In this document: piece after piece, positions 1 to 6,827 of the stretch
Numbering within the stretch: the first letter of the stretch is position 1
Layout: the number at the start of each line of letters is the position of its first letter
Origin: an uncultured Pseudomonadales bacterium
Lineage (GTDB): Bacteria; Pseudomonadota; Gammaproteobacteria; Pseudomonadales; CANNCY01
DNA length: 64,000 nt
Reading direction: 5' to 3'
Assembly (NCBI GenBank): GCA_947503335.1
Contig: CANNCY010000001.1
Coordinates: forward strand, 1,010,845-1,074,844
Notes under the pieces: generated by a model
Database searches by the model: none
The model's input: the letters and a program-made list of their open reading frames with translations, nothing else
What the model was told of the DNA's origin: nothing
Position numbers and translations under genes: made by a program

Positions 1-13
1 CAACTCATTTAAT

Positions 14-40
14 GAGCCGAATATAGCACCTATTCGGCTC
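14..40. repeat. Perfect 10-bp inverted repeat
   Basis: Arms GAGCCGAATA and TATTCGGCTC enclose a 7-nt loop. Neither side is followed by a clean T-run, so it is a weak terminator candidate. It lies just left of the first tRNA-remnant repeat and may belong to the previous element or to the flanking chromosome. Confidence 0.5.
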
Positions 41-92
41 AAAAGGCAAAAAAGCGTTGCTAATGAAAGCGGGATTTTCATGGGCATAGAAC

Positions 93-119
93 GAAAAAAG
101 CCTGCTCTTTCGAGCAGGC
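93..119 (-). terminator. Intrinsic terminator of repeat copy 1
   Basis: On the minus strand GCCTGCTC and GAGCAGGC pair around a GAAA tetraloop and are followed by six Ts. It sits where a terminator for a minus-strand tRNA-Glu gene would sit. Confidence 0.75.
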
Positions 120-130
120 TTTCTGTGTAA

Positions 131-151
131 TGGCATCCCGTAGGCGAGTCG
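131..151 (-). other. tRNA-Glu 3'-end remnant (putative att core) 1
   Basis: The 21 bases match the 3' end of the intact tRNA-Glu at 39216-39236 (CCA, acceptor strand, T-stem strand) with one mismatch and in the same orientation. This is the usual crossover region for integrases that target tRNA 3' ends. Confidence 0.75.
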
Positions 152-486
152 CATAAGGCCATATTTAGTGAGTTTTCTGTAAACTCAGCGATCCGACCTT
201 ATATAAATCAATCACTTACAGTAAAACTGACTAAAAATAAAACTTTTCAAAAAATGTGAAATCGCGTCGATTTGATCGACAAAACTCATCTACTAAGGCA
301 GATATTACTCTTAAACTAACCGTCATTTCAGCTGGGGTTAAGTCGAAAAGGCAAACGAAACGGCAGCCCTACTTTTCAAAGCCATTAATACATCGGGTGA
401 TTACCGTTTCTCGCACAGCTTACCTAACTTGTTGCACCACTGCCTTATAGACTCTCATATAACTGAGATTCTGCGCTCGGCCGATA

Positions 487-508
487 AGTCTTCGATATTT
501 CGAAGACT
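487..508. repeat. Perfect 9-bp hairpin in the leader of cargo 1
   Basis: AGTCTTCGA and TCGAAGACT pair around a TATT loop, without a following T-run. Apart from this hairpin the stretch 407-681, between repeat copy 1 and the hydrolase gene, shows nothing recognisable. Confidence 0.45.
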
Positions 509-681
509 AGGGCTGAGCTTAAAGTACGACCAAACGGCGAACTGGATAGCTGAAAGTGAAAAGCGATGACGTTTATAAGTATTCATGCGATTATTGTCGC
601 TAACCTTGAATTGACTTACCAGTACCGAGGGCGTTGTAAAAGAAAAGCTGACAGAACTCCCGTAAACACAAGGATTATAGG

Positions 682-1683
682 ATGGTGAGAATACTATTAG
701 GTCTGTTGTTTTGGCTGCCCAGTACGGTGCTTGCCACAGCTAACGGCGAAATTGTAAGTCGTAAAGATATAAATGACCGCGACGCTTATTTTACGTACTT
801 GTCAGAAATCGATTCTAAATATATCGGTCAGCCAAAAGATACTATTTGGGCTGCAGCCGAGCTCAGAGACTTTAGTACTGCCGTTAAGGTCTCTGCAATC
901 AGTTACCTTGTTGATGGGTTAAAGGTGCGAGGCTTTGTTTTTGAACCCAGGGCGAACGATAAGCACCCCGTTATTATTTATAACCGCGGGGGTAACCGTG
1001 ATTTTGGATCACTTACCGACAGTCGTTCATCTATTGGCTTCAATGAGCTGTCGATGATAGCGAGCTGGGGTTACGTGGTAGTGGCGTCGCAGTATCGAGG
1101 CGGCGGGGGCAGTGAAGGCGTTGACCAATTTGGTGGCGACGATGTAAATGATGTGTTGGCATTACCCCATGTGCTATCGCAAATACCCTCGGCGGATACA
1201 GCTAGGGTTGGGCTTCTAGGTTGGTCGCGGGGTTCGATGATGAGCCTTATAGCGTTAAAACGTGGGCTTAAAGTAAAGGCCGTTGCGGTAGGCGGTGTTG
1301 TCTCTGATCTTAACTTATCATTACAGCAACGGCCAATTTTCAACGAGATGTTTGCCGAAATGGACCCAGCCTTTGAGCAAGATAAGCGAGCATGGATTGA
1401 AGCTAGATCAGCGATTAAGTGGGTTGATCAATTACCGCGTGAAATTCCATACTTTTTATTGAGCGGTGGATCTGATTGGCGCTCAAGATCAGATCAAGCT
1501 ATCGCAATGGCGCAAGCGTTAGATAACGCGGCAATACCACTACGCTTTAACATGTACGAAGGTGGTAATCACAGCCTGTCGACTCATACAGACGAGGTGT
1601 TTATGAACCTAAAGACATGGTTTGATCGCTTTGTTAGGGACGAAGTAGTAGCACCAGTGATTGATAAGTCGCCAAAAGATTGA
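682..1683 (+). CDS. Exported alpha/beta hydrolase (prolyl-oligopeptidase type)
   Basis: A 333-aa serine hydrolase. Residues 1-20 form a signal peptide (MVRILLGLLFWLPSTVLATA), so it is probably periplasmic. The nucleophile elbow is G-W-S-R-G with Ser182. Asp265 (GGSDWRS) and His297 (GGNHSL) complete a plausible catalytic triad. The region around 96-150 (HPVIIYNRGGNRDFG, QYRGGGGSEG) resembles S9-family peptidase and acyl-esterase folds. The substrate cannot be told. AAGGA upstream supports the ATG at 682. It is the only gene between repeat copies 1 and 2, so it looks like single-gene cargo of a mobile unit. Confidence 0.85.
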   Translation: MVRILLGLLFWLPSTVLATANGEIVSRKDINDRDAYFTYLSEIDSKYIGQPKDTIWAAAELRDFSTAVKVSAISYLVDGLKVRGFVFEPRANDKHPVIIYNRGGNRDFGSLTDSRSSIGFNELSMIASWGYVVVASQYRGGGGSEGVDQFGGDDVNDVLALPHVLSQIPSADTARVGLLGWSRGSMMSLIALKRGLKVKAVAVGGVVSDLNLSLQQRPIFNEMFAEMDPAFEQDKRAWIEARSAIKWVDQLPREIPYFLLSGGSDWRSRSDQAIAMAQALDNAAIPLRFNMYEGGNHSLSTHTDEVFMNLKTWFDRFVRDEVVAPVIDKSPKD

Positions 1684-1774
1684 CGCCCCTCCGAAGATTG
1701 AATCCATAACAAAATGAATTAACTGTTTTCTCCAACAAAGAAGTATGGATTTTATGCCCCACAAACGAAAGAAA

Positions 1775-1793
1775 GCCTGCTCAATGAGCAGGC
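1775..1793 (-). terminator. Terminator-like hairpin of repeat copy 2
   Basis: Stem GCCTGCTC/GAGCAGGC with a 3-nt loop. The minus-strand T-run is interrupted (TTTCTTTC), so it may be weaker than those of the other copies. Confidence 0.6.
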
Positions 1794-1803
1794 TTTCTGT
1801 GTA

Positions 1804-1824
1804 ATGGCATCCCGTAGGCGAGTC
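1804..1824 (-). other. tRNA-Glu 3'-end remnant (putative att core) 2
   Basis: Identical to the remnant in copy 1. It marks the junction between the hydrolase segment and the Fic segment. Confidence 0.75.
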
Positions 1825-2096
1825 GCATAAGGCCAAATTTAGTAATTTTTCTGCAGAATCAGTGATGAGCACTTATATAAATCAATCACTTACAGAAAAA
1901 CCGACTAAAAATAAAACTTTTCAAAAACTGTGAAATCGCGTCGATTTGATCGACAAAAGTGATCTCTTACGTCAAATATTACGCTCAAATTGAGAGTCAT
2001 TTCAACTGGGGTTAAGTCGAAATGGCGAACGAAACGACAGCCTTACTTTTCAAGGCCATTAATATATGGGGTGATTACCCTTAATACTAATGGCTG

Positions 2097-3188
2097 TCAG
2101 TACTTTTTCAACAGGTAGCGAGTTGTCTTACGCTCCCCTACCTTTTCTAATGCGCCCATATCTACTAACCCCTGTAAGTCGCGAGTCGCTGTCGCTCTAG
2201 AGGTTTTCACAAGGTTTATATATTTGGTAGCACTCATACCACCAGCAAAACCATCCACTCCGGCAAGAAAAATTCTAGCCATAGCTTTTGCTTGCCTATC
2301 ATTGAGTTGATCTTTAAATAATTGGTAGAACTTACTCTTGTTTATGATGAAATCTATTTTGTTTTGGGTGTACCGTTGTGCACGCAAAACAACATCACAG
2401 AAATAATCTAGCCATGCCTCAACTAGCAACGATCTACTGCTCTTCTGAAGCTGCTCATAATACTCTTTTCTATCTTGCTCAATTATGGTGGCAATAGAAA
2501 TCAAACTAGCCTTTCCAACCGTCTGTGATAGCGCTTTTTCTGATATCGCACGACCTATTCGGCCATTACCATCTTCAAATGGGTGAATTGATTCAAAATA
2601 TAAGTGAGCTAATGCAGCTCTGACTATTCCAGGCAAAGATTGACGAGAGTGATTGAACCAATCCAGAAACTGACTCATCTCTGTTTCGACAATATCTGAA
2701 GGCGGCGCCTCAAAATGAACCTTTGGATTATCCAGACGCCCAGAAACTATTTGCATGGGCTCTAGGTGCTTGCGATACGCACCGACTTCAACTAAATCTA
2801 TTCGCCCATTAGTTAACTTACGATGCCAATCGAATAGACAAGCATGATCTAGCGGCTGGTCATAACTTTGATATACGTCGACGAGCATCTCGGATATACC
2901 TTGCTCTGCCGCCGATACACGCCTGTTATCTGTCTTTAAGCCAAATTGACGCCGTACTGAAGACTGCAAGGAGTCGCGATTTAGAAGCTCGCCTTCTATT
3001 TCAGAAGTCTTTAAGGCTTCATCACTCATGAGCTCAACACGAAGATTCTCTTGATCAGTATCAGATACATGCCGCATGCTACCGGCTAATTCACCGGCAT
3101 TCTTAAGGAACTGACGCTCTGCCACTGTGTATCGCGACACATCAAATACAAAATTCGGCCAGTCTGTGTATTGCCAGTTGTAGCGCAT
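2097..3188 (-). CDS. Fic-family protein (probable AMP-transferase) with winged-helix C-terminus
   Basis: A 363-aa class II Fic protein. An N-terminal DUF4172-like region carries the inhibitory helix motif T61-S-E-I-E65-G, which fits (S/T)xxxE(G/N). The Fic core has the complete HPFEDGNGRIGR motif at 202-213, so both catalytic His202 and the autoinhibitory Glu are present. Such proteins normally transfer AMP to target hydroxyls and are self-inhibited. The C-terminal 60 residues (SATKYINLVKTSRATATRDLQGL) look like a winged helix, which would allow DNA binding. It is the only gene between repeat copies 2 and 3. Four operator-like half-sites overlap its start, consistent with autoregulation. The target is unknown. 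Confidence 0.9.
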   Translation of the reverse strand: MRYNWQYTDWPNFVFDVSRYTVAERQFLKNAGELAGSMRHVSDTDQENLRVELMSDEALKTSEIEGELLNRDSLQSSVRRQFGLKTDNRRVSAAEQGISEMLVDVYQSYDQPLDHACLFDWHRKLTNGRIDLVEVGAYRKHLEPMQIVSGRLDNPKVHFEAPPSDIVETEMSQFLDWFNHSRQSLPGIVRAALAHLYFESIHPFEDGNGRIGRAISEKALSQTVGKASLISIATIIEQDRKEYYEQLQKSSRSLLVEAWLDYFCDVVLRAQRYTQNKIDFIINKSKFYQLFKDQLNDRQAKAMARIFLAGVDGFAGGMSATKYINLVKTSRATATRDLQGLVDMGALEKVGERKTTRYLLKKY

Positions 3189-3262
3189 GAGTTATATCCA
3201 TCACGTTTATAACTCACATATAACCACATCTATGAGCTATAAATCCACTATTTATAACTCAT
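3187..3262. promoter_or_regulatory. Duplicated operator array in front of the fic gene
   Basis: Four half-sites alternate in orientation: ATGAGTTATA (3187-3196), TATAACTCA (3208-3216), ATGAGCTATA (3232-3241) and TATAACTCAT (3253-3262). They form two inverted pairs, and the second pair repeats the first 45 bp away. The first half-site overlaps the Fic start codon. The Fic protein's winged helix is the obvious candidate binder, but that is inference. Confidence 0.6.
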
Positions 3263-3312
3263 TCCGAATTACCAAAGGCGGTCTACGATAGAATTTAAGA
3301 GGTTTTAAAACG

Positions 3313-3338
3313 AAAAAAGCCTGCTCTTTCGAGCAGGC
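3313..3338 (-). terminator. Intrinsic terminator of repeat copy 3
   Basis: GCCTGCTC/GAGCAGGC stem with a GAAA loop on the minus strand, followed by six Ts. Confidence 0.7.
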
Positions 3339-3349
3339 TTTCTGTGTAA

Positions 3350-3370
3350 TGGCATCCCGTAGGCGAGTCG
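3350..3370 (-). other. tRNA-Glu 3'-end remnant (putative att core) 3
   Basis: Same 21-nt remnant as in the other copies. It is followed by TGAAAGGCCA rather than the CATAAGGCCA of copies 1 and 2. Confidence 0.75.
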
Positions 3371-3678
3371 TGAAAGGCCATATTTAGTGAGTTTTCTGTA
3401 ACATCAGCGCCCGACCTTTATATAAATCAATCACTTACAGTAAAACTGACTAAAAATAAAACTTTTCAAAAACTGTAAAACCGCGTCGATTTGATCGACA
3501 AAACCGATCTCTTAGGTCAGATATTACTCTCAAATTGATCGTCACTTCAACTGGGGTTAAGTCGAAATGGCGAACGAAACGACTGCCTTACTTTTCGAGA
3601 CCACTAAAAATGAGTGGGGGATTACCGCCAACCATCGCTCGCTAAGCTACACTCCTCATAACAACAAAGGATTGAACC

Positions 3679-5211
3679 ATGAGTAAGCCCATCATCGCCG
3701 ACATAACCCCTTCGAAAGTAAGCCTAACTGAAGGCGAAGATTATTATTTCTGCAGCTGTGGGCGCTCAAAGAGTCAGCCATTTTGTGACGGTTCTCACGC
3801 AGGTACCGAGTTCAAGCCGAAAGCGTTCACCGCCGACAGCACGGGTGATGCTTATCTATGCCGTTGTAAACACACTACCAACGCACCATTTTGCGATGGT
3901 AGCCATAAGCAGTTCTCCTCTGACGATGTAGGTAAAGAAGGCCCAGGGCTTGCAACCGATATCATTGCCAGCAGCGTACAGAACACTGCTGAAGAACCGA
4001 CCCTTGAGTTTATTCATCAGTTGGCACGCGAAGGCTTAAGCAAGATGGGGCACCATGGCCCGATGACAGCCATGGGCGTGCCGCGCAATCAACTTCCTCA
4101 TTGGGATGATCTGCAGTTAATGGTCGCGCAAATGGCAACTCAACCCCTACAGGAAAACACTCTGGTCAATACCGAGCTTGTTATCGGCCCAAAGGCAAAG
4201 AAACCGCTACTTCTGAGTATGCCATTGTTTGTTTCCGACATGAGTTTTGGTGCACTATCTGAGGAAGCCAAAATCGCGCTAGCTAAGGGAGCTGAGTTGG
4301 CGGGCACCGGTATCTGTTCGGGCGAAGGAGGCATGCTACCAGAAGAGCAAACAGCTAATAGCCGGTACTTTTACGAACTGGCGAGTGCGCAGTTCGGATA
4401 CAACGAAGACAAACTGAAAGGCGTACAAGCGTTTCACTTTAAAGGTGGGCAAGGTGCTAAAACTGGTACGGGAGGCCACCTGCCCGGCAGCAAGAATATT
4501 GGAAAAATTTCGGAGGTGCGAGGCATTGAAGCAGGGAAACCTGCGGTGTCACCACCGACTTTTAAAGATATGCACACACCAGACGAATTTCGCGCATTTG
4601 CAGACCATGTCAGAGCAGTAACCGGTGGTATTCCGATCGGTTTCAAACTGAGTGCGAATCACATTGAAGAAGATATTCAGTTTGCGCTCGACGCCAGCGC
4701 CGACTATATCATTCTAGACGGACGCGGCGGTGGCACTGGAGCAGCCCCTGAAATATTCCGTGACCACATCAGCGTACCGACTATTCCTGCACTAGCTCGC
4801 GCACGCCGTTATCTTGATCAACAGGGCGCTAGCGGTCGTGTTACATTAATTATAACGGGGGGGTTACGCGTACCGATTGACTTCGTTAAAGCCCTCGCGC
4901 TCGGGGCTGACGGTATTGCTATTTCTAACAGTGCTATGCAGGCCATTGGCTGTGTCGCGGCGCGCATATGCAACACTAATAACTGCCCAGCAGGCATCGC
5001 AACCCAAAAACAGGATTTACGTCAACGATTGGATATAGATAAATCTGCTCAACAGTTACAAAATTTCTTCGAAGCTTCTGTCGAGCTTATGCAAGTTATG
5101 GCTCGGGCGTGCGGCCATGATTCATTAAGCAAATTTGAGAAGCGCGATCTCGCGAGCTGGTACAAAGACATGTGCCGTCTTACGGGAGTTCGTTACAGTG
5201 GCTTCGAGTAA
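3679..5211 (+). CDS. CDGSH iron-sulfur / glutamate-synthase-like FMN protein
   Basis: A 510-aa fusion. Two mitoNEET-type 2Fe-2S CDGSH motifs sit at the N-terminus: C25-S-C27 with C36DGSH40, and C61-R-C63 with C72DGSH76. From about residue 110 it follows the FMN-binding synthase domain of glutamate synthase (GltB), including KGGQGAKTGTGGHLPG and DGRGGGTGAAP. A Cys cluster (CVAARICNTNNCPAG) matches the 3Fe-4S ligands. The amidotransferase domain is absent, so it is not a full glutamate synthase but an FMN/Fe-S oxidoreductase of unknown substrate. Its ATG follows AAAGGATTGAACC. It is the first gene of the catabolic segment and lacks the TetR-type operator seen further right. Confidence 0.85.
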   Translation: MSKPIIADITPSKVSLTEGEDYYFCSCGRSKSQPFCDGSHAGTEFKPKAFTADSTGDAYLCRCKHTTNAPFCDGSHKQFSSDDVGKEGPGLATDIIASSVQNTAEEPTLEFIHQLAREGLSKMGHHGPMTAMGVPRNQLPHWDDLQLMVAQMATQPLQENTLVNTELVIGPKAKKPLLLSMPLFVSDMSFGALSEEAKIALAKGAELAGTGICSGEGGMLPEEQTANSRYFYELASAQFGYNEDKLKGVQAFHFKGGQGAKTGTGGHLPGSKNIGKISEVRGIEAGKPAVSPPTFKDMHTPDEFRAFADHVRAVTGGIPIGFKLSANHIEEDIQFALDASADYIILDGRGGGTGAAPEIFRDHISVPTIPALARARRYLDQQGASGRVTLIITGGLRVPIDFVKALALGADGIAISNSAMQAIGCVAARICNTNNCPAGIATQKQDLRQRLDIDKSAQQLQNFFEASVELMQVMARACGHDSLSKFEKRDLASWYKDMCRLTGVRYSGFE

Positions 5212-5248
5212 TCAAATACTGAGATAAACTTGCCATATATCACTAGCC

Positions 5249-5408
5249 GGTACTGGCAAGTTAACTTATTTGAAGATAGAAAGTGGGAAAGTGAATGCTA
5301 ATTTCACGCGTAAAATGACAAAAAGTGGCATTTAAGGCGTGGTAATACACCTAAAATTATCGTGGAGTGGCACTACAATCCATCGTAAAAAGTTAAGTTG
5401 CCAGTACC
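5249..5408. repeat. Inverted-repeat-bounded 160-bp segment (MITE-like)
   Basis: GGTACTGGCAAGTTAACTT (5249-5267) and AAGTTAAGTTGCCAGTACC (5390-5408) are inverted copies matching at 18 of 19 positions. They enclose non-coding DNA. The size and terminal repeats suggest a miniature inverted-repeat element or the relic of an insertion sequence. I see no target-site duplication. It fills most of the gap 5212-5542. Confidence 0.45.
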
Positions 5409-5542
5409 ACCCGCATTTATAGGGTTGAACTGTGATGGCGATAATATCGGAGTGTTTACGGCACCGCCGTATTACATTGACGAACGCACTTGTTGCAAAG
5501 ACAAACAGTACGGCAATTATGAGATTGCGTACCGACACCGCA

Positions 5543-6133
5543 CTAGGCCCCTTTGCCGTACTTCGCTTCAATAAATCCTGCGACAGTTGCTTGCATATCT
5601 TCGGCATCGTTAGACCATGGCCTACCATGGCCAGTAAATAAGATTGACCCCTCTACCATCGACATAAGACAAAGAGCCTCTGCACGAGGAGATTCGGCAC
5701 CCGCTGCCACAAGCCGCTCTTCGAGAATTTGCAGATATTTTGCGTAGATTTCATTAAACAAGTCGGCGACCAGTGGCTCTACCTGACCCATAGCCCAAAG
5801 CTGTGGTAAAAATCGGTCAACCTCAATCCCATCTGGTGACGCGCCAAGAAATTCTATAAGCCCAAGAATATCTAACTCGTCATCTTGCTCATGAGCCATT
5901 GACTCAAACAACGTTTCATATAAACCAGCTAGGTAGCCCACCAATGCACGCAACATATCGTCTTTAGTACGAAAGTGGTACTGCAACGCCCCAAGCTTAA
6001 GACCACTTCCCCGTGCCAGGGCGCGCATCGTCAACTCGCCATACCCCTTTTCAATAAGAATATCGATGGCGCATTTTAGAATTTGTAGCTTTCGGTCGCT
6101 CACTATATCTCTCTTAGTACTGTCGTCATGCAT
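5543..6133 (-). CDS. TetR-family transcriptional regulator
   Basis: A 196-aa protein. Residues about 10-60 form the TetR helix-turn-helix (RALARGSGLKLGALQYHFRTKDDMLRAL), followed by a helical ligand domain typical of the family. It lies 88 bp downstream of the cupin gene on the same strand and is probably cotranscribed with it. Five 18-bp palindromes with a GCATGTCA-type half-site occur in the cupin/ligase divergent promoter and the TonB-receptor promoter, and this is the only TetR gene nearby. I infer that it represses the catabolic unit and responds to a pathway metabolite, possibly an acyl-CoA. Confidence 0.9.
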   Translation of the reverse strand: MHDDSTKRDIVSDRKLQILKCAIDILIEKGYGELTMRALARGSGLKLGALQYHFRTKDDMLRALVGYLAGLYETLFESMAHEQDDELDILGLIEFLGASPDGIEVDRFLPQLWAMGQVEPLVADLFNEIYAKYLQILEERLVAAGAESPRAEALCLMSMVEGSILFTGHGRPWSNDAEDMQATVAGFIEAKYGKGA

Positions 6134-6221
6134 TACTGTAACCTTGGCGATTATAGCGAATGCAGACGACCTACACTAGCAAGCTATGTAGCTAGGGTTT
6201 ACTTGACTTCGAACCAGTAGA

Positions 6222-6620
6222 CTATGCTTCAGCTTCGTCATTATTGATGATAATAAATTCGCGATACTTTTCGGGCATTTCCCAATAGCCAGTAAAGCCT
6301 GCAGGAACCATTAGCGAGTCACCCTGCTTAAATTCCTGACTGTCACCACCATCTGGTGTCAAAATCAAACGCCCTTCTAAAATTTGTACATACTCATCAA
6401 AAGGCATGTCGTCGATTCGAACTTTAGCCGGGTCTGATTCGTATATAGACACTAAGAGCTTGCCCATGTGAAACACGTGCGTCTTAAACTGGATCGCATC
6501 GTCAGCGGTAATTCCGTCTCCATCGAATTCTTGATGGTCGCCTAACGTCAGCCCTATACCTTCAAAAAAACTTTGCTCTAAAGCAAACGGTTTAATCACT
6601 GTATTTTCTTCACTACTCAT
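6222..6620 (-). CDS. Cupin-domain protein (EutQ-like)
   Basis: A 132-aa single-cupin protein. The barrel runs from about residue 45 (THVFHMGKLLVSIYESDP) to 125, with the second cupin motif PAGFTGYWEMPEKYREFIII near the end and EGRLILTPDGG as the connecting hairpin. Proteins of this DUF861/EutQ-like type usually bind small organic acids, or serve as small dioxygenases or isomerases. No metal-binding His triad is obvious. It is divergent from the acyl-CoA ligase gene across a promoter with three TetR-type operators, which ties it to the same pathway. The substrate is unknown. Confidence 0.8.
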   Translation of the reverse strand: MSSEENTVIKPFALEQSFFEGIGLTLGDHQEFDGDGITADDAIQFKTHVFHMGKLLVSIYESDPAKVRIDDMPFDEYVQILEGRLILTPDGGDSQEFKQGDSLMVPAGFTGYWEMPEKYREFIIINNDEAEA

Positions 6621-6651
6621 TTTGCACCTTATTTTTTATATAGTCAGTTCT

Positions 6652-6669
6652 GCATGTCACTCGACATGC
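6652..6669. promoter_or_regulatory. TetR-type operator 1 (cupin side)
   Basis: GCATGTCACTCGACATGC has perfect 7-bp arms. It lies 32 bp upstream of the cupin start codon, positioned to repress the cupin-tetR operon. Confidence 0.65.
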
Positions 6670-6740
6670 CGCAATTGTTGCACGCTGCCTTTGTGTTTTC
6701 AAGCACTAGCAGTTTGCTATTGGTCATCTACGACCTGTTG

Positions 6741-6780
6741 ACATGTCACCTGACACGCCATAACATGTCACCCGACATGC
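6741..6780. promoter_or_regulatory. TetR-type operators 2 and 3 (ligase side)
   Basis: ACATGTCACCTGACACGC (6741-6758) and ACATGTCACCCGACATGC (6763-6780) start 22 bp apart, about two helical turns, and end 47 bp before the acyl-CoA ligase start. They share the half-sites of operator 1. Confidence 0.65.
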
Positions 6781-6827
6781 ACTATTGATAAAAACCTCCA
6801 GATAACAAATAACGATAGGGGAAACGC

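Larger units (their letters stand above)
92..406. repeat. tRNA-Glu-remnant repeat, copy 1
   Basis: First of four related repeats (others near 1765, 3311 and 15661). In order it holds an intrinsic terminator for the minus strand (93-119), a 21-nt tRNA-Glu 3'-end remnant (131-151), an imperfect hairpin (165-182 with 216-234), the palindrome GTCGATTTGATCGAC (266-280) and an ACTGGGGTTAAG-like box near 332-343. Copies 1 to 3 stay alignable over the whole length by eye. A 64-codon open frame inside it (256-450) is not supported as a gene. I infer that the repeat is the end of an integrative element. Confidence 0.85.
1765..2080. repeat. tRNA-Glu-remnant repeat, copy 2
   Basis: Same layout as copy 1: terminator hairpin at 1775-1793, tRNA remnant at 1804-1824, imperfect hairpin arms at about 1839-1855 and 1890-1907, and palindrome GTCGATTTGATCGAC at 1940-1954. 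The terminator loop is AAT instead of TTTC. Both arms of the inner hairpin differ from copy 1, yet TTTTTCTG still pairs with CAGAAAAA. That suggests the fold is kept under selection. Confidence 0.85.
3311..3627. repeat. tRNA-Glu-remnant repeat, copy 3
   Basis: Closely matches copy 1. Terminator hairpin at 3319-3338, tRNA remnant at 3350-3370, hairpin arms at 3384-3401 and 3435-3453, palindrome GTCGATTTGATCGAC at 3485-3499, and CTGGGGTTAA at 3551-3560. It separates the Fic segment from the catabolic segment. Confidence 0.85.

Noticed and set aside
256-450. Open frame inside repeat copy 1
   Set aside because: It is not kept open in copies 2 and 3 and lies over the palindrome and boxes of the repeat.
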